Of a stretch of 11,631 bases of DNA, positions 1 to 6,507 are shown piece after piece. The stretch lies in assembly GCA_041487075.1 (NCBI GenBank), contig JBGPMO010000011.1, positions 1-11,631 of the forward strand, given 5' to 3'. How positions within the stretch are numbered: the stretch's first letter is position 1; each line of letters starts with the position of its first letter. The notes under the pieces are model-generated. The model saw only the letters and a list, made by a program, of their open reading frames with translations, did not search any database and was not told the origin of the DNA. Both the position numbers and the translations under genes were made by a program. This stretch comes from JBGPMO01 sp041487075. Lineage in GTDB: Bacteria > Patescibacteriota > Minisyncoccia > UBA6257 > 1-14-0-10-40-38.

Positions 1-19
1 AAAAATCACTAACGAGTGA
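1..19 (-). terminator. Intrinsic terminator of the major pilin gene
   Basis: On the minus strand a 5-bp stem (TCACT/AGTGA) with a CGTT loop is followed by at least five T residues that reach the window edge. The TAG stop codon of the pilin lies inside the hairpin. The stem is short and the T-run may continue outside the window, so its strength cannot be judged fully. Confidence 0.6.
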
Positions 20-491
20 AAGAAATCGTAGTGCCCAGTTCCGGAGTAGCCGCTTCAACGGTTATCCGCCCCGACGCAGGGTTCTCAACAATACGATAGC
101 TCGTGCTCGCCGTATCGCCGGTCTTTGGATCAAACGGAATAGCAGCTAGATAATCGGGCACGAGACATGGTTCAAGGTTGAAATTTGGAGGAGTGGTGGT
201 TGCCACGGTTGTAGTTGCGGTTCCTATGGTGCTGGTTGCCGTAGGAATGGCCTGATCACAGGTGGTGCTTGCAACTGCAAAACTTCCCTTATTATCAACC
301 AGCCGTTCTCCGATCGCGTTCAAAAGTGCGTTTAAGTCACTTGCGCGTTCACTATTCCGCGCCTGGGCGAACTGGCGGGCAGGATTCACGGCAACGAGCA
401 CAATCGCCGCCAAAACCGCAATAATGCCGATCACAACCAGAAGCTCAATTAAGGTAAAAGCTTGCTCTCCTTTTAAATATTTTTTGGGCAT
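9..491 (-). CDS. pilA: Type IV major pilin (prepilin), PilA-like
   Basis: Probable major subunit of the type IV pilus, 160 aa. The N-terminus has the class III signal: an 11-residue basic leader, then FTLIELLVVIGII, with Glu at mature position 5 and a hydrophobic helix to about residue 36. The residue before the predicted cleavage site is Ala (A11), not the usual Gly. A polar helix follows (NPARQFAQARNSERASDLN), a pattern I associate with CPR pilins. A Thr/Ala-rich stretch lies at residues 84-102, flanked by Cys78 and Cys109, which could form a disulfide. The ATG at 491 is chosen because AGGGAG lies about 9 nt upstream and the leader then has normal length; an in-frame TTG (578) and ATG (512) upstream lack such a site. 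It is last in the pilus operon but has its own promoter and terminator, as expected for the most abundant subunit. The major-pilin assignment is inferred from order and sequence. Confidence 0.88.
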   Translation of the reverse strand: MPKKYLKGEQAFTLIELLVVIGIIAVLAAIVLVAVNPARQFAQARNSERASDLNALLNAIGERLVDNKGSFAVASTTCDQAIPTATSTIGTATTTVATTTPPNFNLEPCLVPDYLAAIPFDPKTGDTASTSYRIVENPASGRITVEAATPELGTTISFTR

Positions 492-549
492 AAAGATACG
501 CTCCCTGCTCATGGAATAATAATATATCAATCGCTCTGCGATGACTACG

Positions 550-578
550 GTTATACCACGCTCCTCCCCTCCCTGCAA
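550..578 (-). promoter_or_regulatory. Sigma70-type promoter of the major pilin gene
   Basis: On the minus strand TTGCAG (578-573) and TATAAC (555-550) are separated by exactly 17 bp. The predicted start of transcription is near 543, giving a leader of about 50 nt before the pilin ATG at 491. The -35 box begins 7 nt after the stop codon of the preceding pilin-like gene, so this is an internal promoter that would allow extra transcription of the last gene of the operon. Confidence 0.6.
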
Positions 579-584
579 GAATTT

Positions 585-995
585 TCAAAAGTGCGGCACT
601 TCTTCCCAATCAAACAGTGCAAAGGTCGCGGGGTCTATGATAACTTTAAGATTAGTATAGATATTGTGCGGTTTCGCCTGCGTTTTGATAATTTTGTTTC
701 CGCTCCCATCGATTGCGATCGGGAAAATCTCACAGCTTCCGGCGCCAATCGCAACGGTTTCGCCGCCGAGATAACCCGGATTATCTCCTTCGGCGGTTAA
801 TTTCAGGCGGGCAATATCCGCACAGCTCTCCGCAAGCGCCATGCTCTCGGCCTTCAATTCTGCACTCAAAACCTCTCCGCGGATAAAAAAACCGCTTTCG
901 CTCAATGCAAACACGAGCCCCATGACAATCGCAGAAATGATAATAACCGACGTAAGCGCAATGAATCCATCGGTTCGGGTATCAGGGTGCATCAT
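585..995 (-). CDS. PilX/GspK-like minor prepilin lacking Glu5
   Basis: Predicted minor pilin of 136 aa. A short leader ending in DG (residues 9-10) precedes FIALTSVIIISAIVMGLVFA, a typical prepilin hydrophobic helix. Position 5 of the mature protein is Thr, not Glu. Within the general family this is a mark of GspK/PilX-type subunits thought to sit at the filament tip. The helix continues into SAELKAESMALAESCADIARLKL, followed by a GGETVAIGAGSCEI segment with Cys58 and Cys88 as a possible disulfide pair. The start codon overlaps the TGA stop of the upstream GspJ-like gene by 4 nt (ATGA), which suggests translational coupling. The gene ends in TGA just before the promoter of the major pilin. 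Assignment to PilX versus GspK rests on the helix and gene order, not on full-length similarity. Confidence 0.78.
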   Translation of the reverse strand: MMHPDTRTDGFIALTSVIIISAIVMGLVFALSESGFFIRGEVLSAELKAESMALAESCADIARLKLTAEGDNPGYLGGETVAIGAGSCEIFPIAIDGSGNKIIKTQAKPHNIYTNLKVIIDPATFALFDWEEVPHF

Positions 996-1489
996 AGGCG
1001 AAGAAAACGAATCATTTCAAATGGTTTCCCGTTCATCGTAAACGAGACCTCGACTCCGCGCGGCTTTCCGAAACTGGGTGCAATATGATGAAAAGAAAGA
1101 TTTTCAATTTTCGCATTGGCGCTGTTTAAGGACACGGCCCCGCTCGTCCCGCGCTCCAGCTGAAGAATCCCAGAGGCAGTATCCAAATCAAATCGCAAAG
1201 GATTCGGCGCAATATGGCTGTTCACGAGCGCAAGCGTTGTTCCGCTCGAGAACCCGGGAGCAGGCGCGATGACCTGCGAAGCGCCCGTAAGCACCCATGC
1301 GATTTTGCTTAACAAAAAATTTGCTTCTTCTTCGGTAAGTATTTTTCGTTTTATGGCATCACTCGAACGGATAAGCCCATAACTTGAAATGAGGATGCCG
1401 CCGATTAAAAGCGACAAAAGCCCAAGATACAAAATCGTCTCAATGAGCGTGAATCCGCTATTCCGGTGAGAAGAAATAATGCGCGGCAT
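992..1489 (-). CDS. GspJ/PilW-like minor prepilin
   Basis: Predicted minor pilin of 165 aa that would be processed by a prepilin peptidase and join the initiation complex of the pilus. The leader of 12 residues ends in SG, followed by FTLIETILYLGLLSLLIGGI with Glu at mature position 5. Downstream of the helix, EEEANFLLSKIAWVLTGA and the beta-rich remainder (LRFDLDTASGILQLERG, VEVSFTMNG) resemble the GspJ/PilW group, in which the helix is followed by strands with little other conserved sequence. It begins 6 nt after the stop of the propeller pilin gene and its TGA stop overlaps the start of the PilX-like gene. No ribosome binding site is visible, so translation is probably coupled. The subfamily name is tentative; prepilin status is clear. 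Confidence 0.82.
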   Translation of the reverse strand: MPRIISSHRNSGFTLIETILYLGLLSLLIGGILISSYGLIRSSDAIKRKILTEEEANFLLSKIAWVLTGASQVIAPAPGFSSGTTLALVNSHIAPNPLRFDLDTASGILQLERGTSGAVSLNSANAKIENLSFHHIAPSFGKPRGVEVSFTMNGKPFEMIRFLRL

Positions 1490-1495
1490 AGATGG

Positions 1496-3031
1496 CTATG
1501 GGCTATAAATCATACGCAACGCATCATTGCCGGCTCCTCCGGCTCCCGCATAGATAATATCGGACTCATAATCAATGCCTGCGGCGGCAATATTCGGAAA
1601 ATCATGGTCAGCTATTTGAGTTATGGCAGTTCCTGAAATATCCCATACTTGAAATTCATGCTTTGATTTTGGCGTCGCGATAAATGCAAGATGGCCCACG
1701 ACGCGAATCCAAAGCACTCCGGTATTTATGTCTTTCTCTGCCTTTATAGGGAGGCCGCCGCTCGCGGCATAAGGGTCAGTCGCGTCAAAGATATAAAAAT
1801 CCGACCCGCCAGGGGTTGATTGCCTCCCAAAATAGAGATTGTTCCCGACAAGATAGAGGGCGGTGCCATTTTGAATGCCGGGAAGCGCAACATCGGCATT
1901 CGTGAGTTCCGTGATATTCGCGGGGTTCGTGACATCAAGCACGGTGAGCTCTGCTGAACCTTTATCAGTGGCAAGGTATGCAATCGTTCTTGTTACGCCG
2001 CCTAAACTCGGTATTGCCTCATCGCGCACCACGAGACTGTTTGCGGTCCGGCCGAGCCCGAAACTGCCGAGCTCTTGCGGATTGGCCGGCGCTGACACAT
2101 CAAAGACATGAAACTCTGGGCCGGAAGTATATTTCGTCAAAATATACACGCGATTTTTATAATAATAGATGCGATAGCCCCCGGGCTCTCCGCCTGAAAC
2201 GCCCGAGAGCGGGCGCAACGCCACAATACTCGGCGCTCGCATATCAGTCACATCAATAACCGCGAACTGATCGGTTGCCCGCTTCAAAGCCGCGTACACA
2301 TAATAGGTCATTGCCCCGGTTCCCGGATTAATTGAGTGCACCGCATCAAGCGCAACAATCGGAGCTCCTGCATCAAAACCATTCGTAAAATCAACAAAAA
2401 GGTTGTCAGTCTGGCCAAGCGTTGCGCCACGCGTGTCGGCAATAAAGAGATAGGGCGCCGCGCTCCCGCTCGCACCCGTATCGGCTCCCATATAAGCGAT
2501 CTTATCGAGCACATCTATTCCTGTCGGCTCTGCCTGTGCCGTAGGGTCAGTCGGGTTAAAGTGATCAGAAGCAAATGATTGCGGATTATTCCAACTCGAC
2601 ACGGGCGCATCAGTATCACAATCCCCTCCCCGGGCAACCGCGCCCGAGATATCGGCAACGTCTGTGGTGAGTTCAATTTTTTGCGGCCGATTGGATCCAG
2701 CCATCCACGTCAAACGGCTTAATGCCCGCTTCCGGCACAACGCCATATCTTCAACCACGAGCTCTTTCGTATAGACATCAAAAGCTACGGGAGCAGTTGA
2801 AACCAGTGAATTAAAATGCCCAAATGCAGTTGCACGGGCGTTTTCAAGCTCACGAGCCGCTTTTCCTAAAGCTTCATGATGTAAACTCGCGTCGAGCACG
2901 ACCGTCTGATTCCCGAACGCAGCCATCGTTGCGGCGGTAAGCATAATAATCCCCACCCCGAACGCGATCAAAAGCTCAAGGGTGCTCATCCCATCCTTAG
3001 TATTATTACCAATTAATTTGGCCTTCGGCAT
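1496..3031 (-). CDS. Prepilin with C-terminal LVIVD-type beta-propeller
   Basis: An unusually long pilin-like protein of 511 aa. Residues 1-14 form a basic leader ending in KDG. Mature residues begin MSTLELLIAFGVGIIML, with Glu at position 5, so the N-terminus is a standard class III signal and helix. The helix continues to about residue 70. From about residue 190 to the end there are repeated blade-like units, each ending in a strand of the type F-x-V-x-D-V: FAVIDVTD (256-263), FHVFDVSAP (307-315), LTVLDVTNP (362-370), FYIFDATDP (412-420) and FQVWDISG (460-467). This is the pattern of LVIVD repeats, which form beta-propellers. ATG at 3031 is preferred over an upstream TTG at 3040; it overlaps the preceding gene by 26 nt. 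By position among minor pilins it may be a tip adhesin or sensor carried on the filament, which is inference. Cys99 and Cys138 are the only cysteines noted. Confidence 0.83.
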   Translation of the reverse strand: MPKAKLIGNNTKDGMSTLELLIAFGVGIIMLTAATMAAFGNQTVVLDASLHHEALGKAARELENARATAFGHFNSLVSTAPVAFDVYTKELVVEDMALCRKRALSRLTWMAGSNRPQKIELTTDVADISGAVARGGDCDTDAPVSSWNNPQSFASDHFNPTDPTAQAEPTGIDVLDKIAYMGADTGASGSAAPYLFIADTRGATLGQTDNLFVDFTNGFDAGAPIVALDAVHSINPGTGAMTYYVYAALKRATDQFAVIDVTDMRAPSIVALRPLSGVSGGEPGGYRIYYYKNRVYILTKYTSGPEFHVFDVSAPANPQELGSFGLGRTANSLVVRDEAIPSLGGVTRTIAYLATDKGSAELTVLDVTNPANITELTNADVALPGIQNGTALYLVGNNLYFGRQSTPGGSDFYIFDATDPYAASGGLPIKAEKDINTGVLWIRVVGHLAFIATPKSKHEFQVWDISGTAITQIADHDFPNIAAAGIDYESDIIYAGAGGAGNDALRMIYSP

Positions 3032-3482
3032 TGATGGCAATCGTTACGGAACGGGTCCCGTCATACAAGCTGATAGTGGTGCTTGCCGGATTCGCATCAC
3101 CCGAGAGCTCGTCGAACACAACATCGGTAAAGCCATTGACTGTAATGCCCGCGTTTCTCGAAACCGCTTCGCGCGTCGCAGGATCACTTGCGGCATAACT
3201 CGCGCCTTCAAACAGCACGAACTCCGGAGGCGATGAATCGAAATGCACCCCGTGCGGCATTTCTAAAAAATTATTCATCGCACGGTTCCTCGCCCGCTCG
3301 AGAAGCCCGACAAGACTGCCCTCTTCATTCCGCAATTGGGAACGCCGGTATGAATCAAGCCCCATGAATAATCCCAAACCCGCAACTAAGGTCATAATTG
3401 CGGTAACGATTAAAATTTCTATGAGGGTGAACCCCCGGCGCAGGGCAAGCCCGTTATGGATGGATGTTCTGCGTGATTTCAT
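3006..3482 (-). CDS. GspH/FimT-like minor prepilin
   Basis: Predicted minor pilin or pseudopilin of 158 aa. The leader of 17 basic residues ends in RRG, followed by FTLIEILIVTAIMTLVAGLGLF with Glu at mature position 5. After the helix, residues 56-75 (GSLVGLLERARNRAMNNF) match the helical segment typical of GspH/FimT, in which the helix carries a conserved Arg-Ala pattern. The rest is beta-rich with a strand-like end (RSVTIAINAEGQINW). The ATG at 3482 overlaps the end of pilC by 29 nt; a farther upstream in-frame start at 3512 would give an over-long leader. No Shine-Dalgarno sequence is visible upstream, so translation probably depends on coupling to pilC. It belongs to the set of pilins that prime pilus assembly. 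Confidence 0.83.
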   Translation of the reverse strand: MKSRRTSIHNGLALRRGFTLIEILIVTAIMTLVAGLGLFMGLDSYRRSQLRNEEGSLVGLLERARNRAMNNFLEMPHGVHFDSSPPEFVLFEGASYAASDPATREAVSRNAGITVNGFTDVVFDELSGDANPASTTISLYDGTRSVTIAINAEGQINW

Positions 3483-4566
3483 AGATAGGAGCAATGACCG
3501 AGACCGCGACAAAGCCGACGATAAGCCCCATAAAAATCATAAGGATGGGTTCGAGCGAACCAGACATGCTTTTCGTAAAATCATCCACTTCTCCTTCGTG
3601 CAGTTCCGAAAGATAGAGTAAAGTTTCGGAAAGCGTTCCGGTTCTCTCCCCGATCGAGACCATTTGCCCCAAGACGTCGGGGAAAAGATGCGGGTAACGA
3701 TCAAGATATTTCGAAATTCTTTCGCCTTTTGAAACATTTTTGGCAATCACATGGAGTTCGCGTTTGTAAACGGAATTCGGCGTGGCATCGGCGGTAATCG
3801 AAACCGCCTCTACAATATGAACGCCGCTTTTTAAAAGCAGACCAAGCGTACGACAAAAATTCGTCATATTATAACTCCGGACAATGCGCCCGGCGAGCGG
3901 GATGCGAAGTGTTAACCGGTCGGCCAAAAAACGGAAACGGGGCGCCCGCTTCCAAAGAATCCACGCGGCGAGGCCCAGAACTAAAAGCCCTAACAAAAGC
4001 CAGATTCCCTCTGCCCGCAAAAACGCACTCGCGAATATAAGCGCTCTCGTGCTGAAGGGGAGCCCAACGTTCAGACTTTTAAAAATAGGAAGTACCTTCG
4101 GGAAAATATATACCGTAAGAAGTATAGTGAGGCTAAGCGTTGCAACCGTAATAAAGATGGGGTACACCAAGGCGCCAACGACTTTCCGACGGAGCGCCTG
4201 CTTCTTTTTCAATTCATCTGCAAGATAATTTAAATTTTGATCAAGAATGCCAGACGATTCGCCAACGCGGATAAGGTTTACCGCGAAGTCGCCGAACCTA
4301 TTGCGAAAACGCTCGAGACTTGCCGCAAGCAGCTGGCCGCTCGAAACATCCGTGATGAGCCGGTCGAGGAGAAACATCTTACTCGCAGACTGTGTCTGTA
4401 AACGCATCATCTTTAAACTCTCAAGCAGCGGCACCCCTGCCTTAACGAGAAAGGCGAGCCGCTTCGCAAAAAGCGCCTGCTCCTTAATCGAAAGCCGCCG
4501 GCCCCGCATCAACGCCTTCATTTTTGCGAAGCTCTGAACTATCTTCAACCGAAACGTCTTATTCAT
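3454..4566 (-). CDS. pilC: PilC/GspF inner-membrane platform protein
   Basis: Type IV pilus platform protein of 370 aa that couples the PilB ATPase to pilin extraction from the membrane. Two T2SSF domains are visible: one at about residues 28-150 (AKRLAFLVKAGVPLLESL, then VGESSG) and one at about 230-360 (NFCRTLGLLLKSGVHIVEAV, then SIGERTGTLSE). Membrane segments lie near residues 130-155, 187-206 and 338-360. The length is close to the family norm of about 400 aa with a slightly short N-terminus. The ATG at 4566 gives MNKTFRLKIV and overlaps the pilB stop by 8 nt (ATGAATAA). An upstream in-frame start at 4632 lies deep inside pilB and is less likely. Function follows from strong family resemblance and gene order. 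Confidence 0.93.
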   Translation of the reverse strand: MNKTFRLKIVQSFAKMKALMRGRRLSIKEQALFAKRLAFLVKAGVPLLESLKMMRLQTQSASKMFLLDRLITDVSSGQLLAASLERFRNRFGDFAVNLIRVGESSGILDQNLNYLADELKKKQALRRKVVGALVYPIFITVATLSLTILLTVYIFPKVLPIFKSLNVGLPFSTRALIFASAFLRAEGIWLLLGLLVLGLAAWILWKRAPRFRFLADRLTLRIPLAGRIVRSYNMTNFCRTLGLLLKSGVHIVEAVSITADATPNSVYKRELHVIAKNVSKGERISKYLDRYPHLFPDVLGQMVSIGERTGTLSETLLYLSELHEGEVDDFTKSMSGSLEPILMIFMGLIVGFVAVSVIAPIYEITQNIHP

Positions 4567-5779
4567 GGACGACACGGAGTACTTCTTCGATGGTGGTGAT
4601 GCCGGCATCTGCCTTTTCAATGCCGTCTTCAAGGATCGTTTTCATCCCCTGCCGAACGGCGATCGACCGGAGTTCAGTCGCGGACGCTTTTCGCAAAATA
4701 GCTTCACGGATATCGGGCGTGACAACGAGAACCTCATGGATACCGATGCGCCCGGCATACCCGGTATCATTGCACTCGGAACAGCCCTTGCCTCTCGAAA
4801 GCTTGGTGAGGCGCGCAAGAAGATGCCCTGAGAGCGACCCGGTAAGGCTTTCCTGTTCTCCTTTGGAGAGCTCGTGCGGCTCAGCACAGGCCTTGCAGAT
4901 TTTTCTCACGAGCCGCTGGCCGATAGTCACATTGACGGTCGAAGCAACCAGATACGACTCGATTTTCATATCGAGGAGCCGCGGAAGCGTTGTTGCCGCA
5001 TCATTCGTGTGAAGCGTTGAAAGCAAAAGATGGCCAGTAAGAGCCGTGTTTACCGCGATTGTTGCCGTTTCCGTGTCGCGAATTTCTCCTACCATAATAA
5101 TGTTCGGATCCTGCCGGAGAATCGAGCGGAGGCCGTTTGCAAACGTGAGCCCGGCTCGCGCATTCACTTGAATCTGCTTGACATCACTGATCGCGTATTC
5201 AATCGGGTCCTCAATCGTAACAATCGAAACATCTTTCCGATTCAAAAGCTTCAGCATCGTGTAGAGCGTTGTTGTCTTCCCCGAGCCGGTGGGCCCGGTT
5301 ACGAGCACCATACCGTGAGGATTCCGTATCGCACGGAGAATATTTTTCTGATTTTCTTTACTTAACCCCAAAGAAGAAAGCGTGAATTCCTCCAGCCGAT
5401 CTGCGAGAAGTCGCAGAACGACATTCTCGCCGTGGTACGCGGGCACCACTGAAACACGAACATCCACGGGAGCGCCGGCGACCGTGCTCCGAAACCGGCC
5501 GTCCTGGGGCGCTTGGTGTTCGTCCGTGCGAAGCGCGGCAAGCACTTTAATCCGCGAGACTACCTCCGGGTAAATGTTTCTCGGAAACACATGCATATCC
5601 TGAAGCATCCCGTCGATGCGGAACCGGACCTGGGTATCGCCTTCATTCGCATCAAGATGAATATCGGAAGCGCGGAGATCGTGCGCGTGCTCGATGACCG
5701 TGTCTACGATATTAACAATCGAAAAGTTATCCTTTTGCGAAAGCTCGTGCTCGATTTTTGTCTTTGCCGAAAGACTCAT
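4559..5779 (-). CDS. pilB: PilB/GspE-family pilus assembly ATPase
   Basis: Hexameric secretion ATPase that powers pilus extension from the cytoplasmic side. The core is complete over 406 aa: Walker A GPTGSGKTT (162-170), Asp box IVTIEDPIEY (186-195), Walker B region IIMVGEIRD (227-235), His box HLLLSTLHTNDA (250-261), and a tetracysteine zinc site C295-x2-C298 with C333-x2-C336. The zinc site points to PilB/GspE and argues against the retraction ATPase PilT. It lacks the N-terminal MshEN-type domain that makes typical PilB about 550 aa; an in-frame TAA lies three codons upstream of the start, so the short N-terminus is not a start-site error. No good ribosome binding site precedes the ATG. 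First gene of the pilus operon, overlapping pilC by 8 nt. Confidence 0.93.
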   Translation of the reverse strand: MSLSAKTKIEHELSQKDNFSIVNIVDTVIEHAHDLRASDIHLDANEGDTQVRFRIDGMLQDMHVFPRNIYPEVVSRIKVLAALRTDEHQAPQDGRFRSTVAGAPVDVRVSVVPAYHGENVVLRLLADRLEEFTLSSLGLSKENQKNILRAIRNPHGMVLVTGPTGSGKTTTLYTMLKLLNRKDVSIVTIEDPIEYAISDVKQIQVNARAGLTFANGLRSILRQDPNIIMVGEIRDTETATIAVNTALTGHLLLSTLHTNDAATTLPRLLDMKIESYLVASTVNVTIGQRLVRKICKACAEPHELSKGEQESLTGSLSGHLLARLTKLSRGKGCSECNDTGYAGRIGIHEVLVVTPDIREAILRKASATELRSIAVRQGMKTILEDGIEKADAGITTIEEVLRVVHE

Positions 5780-5798
5780 GGGTATTTAATATTGCGAT

Positions 5799-5821
5799 AG
5801 CGTAGGAAAAAATTCTACGCT
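5799..5821. repeat. Inverted repeat in the pilB leader
   Basis: AGCGTAG (5799-5805) and CTACGCT (5815-5821) form a perfect 7-bp inverted repeat around a 9-nt A/T-rich centre. It spans the predicted -10 box and the start of the pilB transcript. It could be an operator or a short 5' hairpin; no T-run follows on either strand, so it is not a typical terminator. Confidence 0.5.
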
Positions 5822-5840
5822 TGTTTTATCGGAAAAACAA
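5812..5840 (-). promoter_or_regulatory. Predicted promoter of the pilus operon
   Basis: On the minus strand TTGTTT (5840-5835) and TAGAAT (5817-5812) are 17 bp apart, giving a predicted transcription start near 5805 and a leader of about 26 nt before pilB. The -10 box matches 5 of 6 consensus positions; the -35 box is weaker. A 7-bp inverted repeat covers the -35 box and most of the spacer, so a regulator could bind here. Confidence 0.45.
5821..5840. repeat. Inverted repeat over the pilB -35 region
   Basis: TTGTTTT (5821-5827) and AAAACAA (5834-5840) form a perfect 7-bp inverted repeat around a 6-nt centre ATCGGA. It abuts the neighbouring inverted repeat and overlaps the predicted -35 element of the pilus operon. 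An operator role is possible; A/T-rich palindromes also arise by chance. Confidence 0.45.
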
Positions 5841-5967
5841 GCTCCTCCGCCGCACGCTTCTTTATTACGATCAGAGGATGCCCCGGGTAGAGCAGATAAG
5901 CTTTTTAAGATAAAATACTCTTTTCAGCAATCGCAGTAGTTGAAATCCATGCCTTTTTTCACTACTC

Positions 5968-5993
5968 TGAAAGGGTTTTCGGCAGTTTCCGTC
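5968..5993 (+). promoter_or_regulatory. Possible ECF-type promoter of the first sigma factor gene
   Basis: TGAAAGG (5968-5974) and CGTC (5990-5993) are separated by 15 bp and lie just upstream of the sigma gene. The arrangement resembles the GAAA-type -35 and CGTC-type -10 elements recognised by many ECF sigma factors, which often transcribe their own genes. Transcription would begin close to the ATG at 6001, giving a leaderless mRNA; this fits the absence of a ribosome binding site. Short motifs in one promoter are weak evidence. Confidence 0.35.
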
Positions 5994-6000
5994 ATAGTAT

Positions 6001-6507
6001 ATGGAAAACTTGACTAACCATGAAGCATTCTTCCGCGCATATGATGCGAACGCAGATGCTATTTTCCGGCACTGCTATCTTAGTATTTGGAACCGCGAAC
6101 GGGCCAAAGAGCTTATGCAGGAAACCTTTATGAAAACGTGGGAATATCTCGCCTCAGGACATGAAATTCAAAACCTCAAGGCATTTCTCTATCGCACGGC
6201 CACCAATCTGATTATTGACCATGTGCGGCGCCGCAAAGAGAGTTCTCTTGATGCCTTGAATGAAGAATACGGGTTTGACCCTGCGGCTGACGAAACGCCG
6301 CGCCTCGAAAACGTGATCGCGGGGAAAGAGGTGTTCAAAATCTTAGAAAAGCTCGAGGCTCCTTACCGTGACGCCATCATCATGCGCTATGTGAATGAAC
6401 TCTCTCCAAAAGAAATTGCCGAGATTACTGGGGAGACCGAAAATGTCGTTTCGGTTCATATACACCGCGGTTTGAAAAAACTCCGTAACCTATTGCCCCA
6501 TGATTAA
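6001..6507 (+). CDS. ECF-type RNA polymerase sigma factor (first)
   Basis: Extracytoplasmic-function sigma70-family protein of 168 aa that would direct RNA polymerase to a small regulon. Sigma region 2 spans about residues 7-78 and includes the region 2.2 core RAKELMQETFMKTWEYL and the FLYRTATNLIIDHVRRRK helix. Sigma region 4 spans about 108-163 with EAPYRDAIIMRYVNELSPKE leading into the helix-turn-helix and the terminal VHIHRGLKKLR. No region 1 or 3 is present, and the length is typical for ECF factors. The start ATG has no visible ribosome binding site. It overlaps the downstream DUF5667-like membrane protein gene by 8 nt (ATGATTAA), the usual layout of a sigma/anti-sigma pair. It is divergent from the pilus operon, with 221 bp between the two start codons. 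Target genes are unknown. Confidence 0.92.
   Translation: MENLTNHEAFFRAYDANADAIFRHCYLSIWNRERAKELMQETFMKTWEYLASGHEIQNLKAFLYRTATNLIIDHVRRRKESSLDALNEEYGFDPAADETPRLENVIAGKEVFKILEKLEAPYRDAIIMRYVNELSPKEIAEITGETENVVSVHIHRGLKKLRNLLPHD

Noticed and set aside
492..578. Longer version of the major pilin starting at TTG 578 or ATG 512
   Set aside because: The leader would be far too long for a prepilin, the TTG overlaps the predicted -35 box, and only the ATG at 491 has a well-placed ribosome binding site.
3884..4228. Plus-strand open frame of 114 codons across pilC
   Set aside because: It is antisense to the pilC membrane regions and has an Arg/Ser-rich composition with no motif.
4524..5012. Plus-strand open frame of 162 codons across pilB
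   Set aside because: It is antisense to the conserved ATPase core of PilB. The Ser/Arg-rich translation has no recognisable motif and no start signals.
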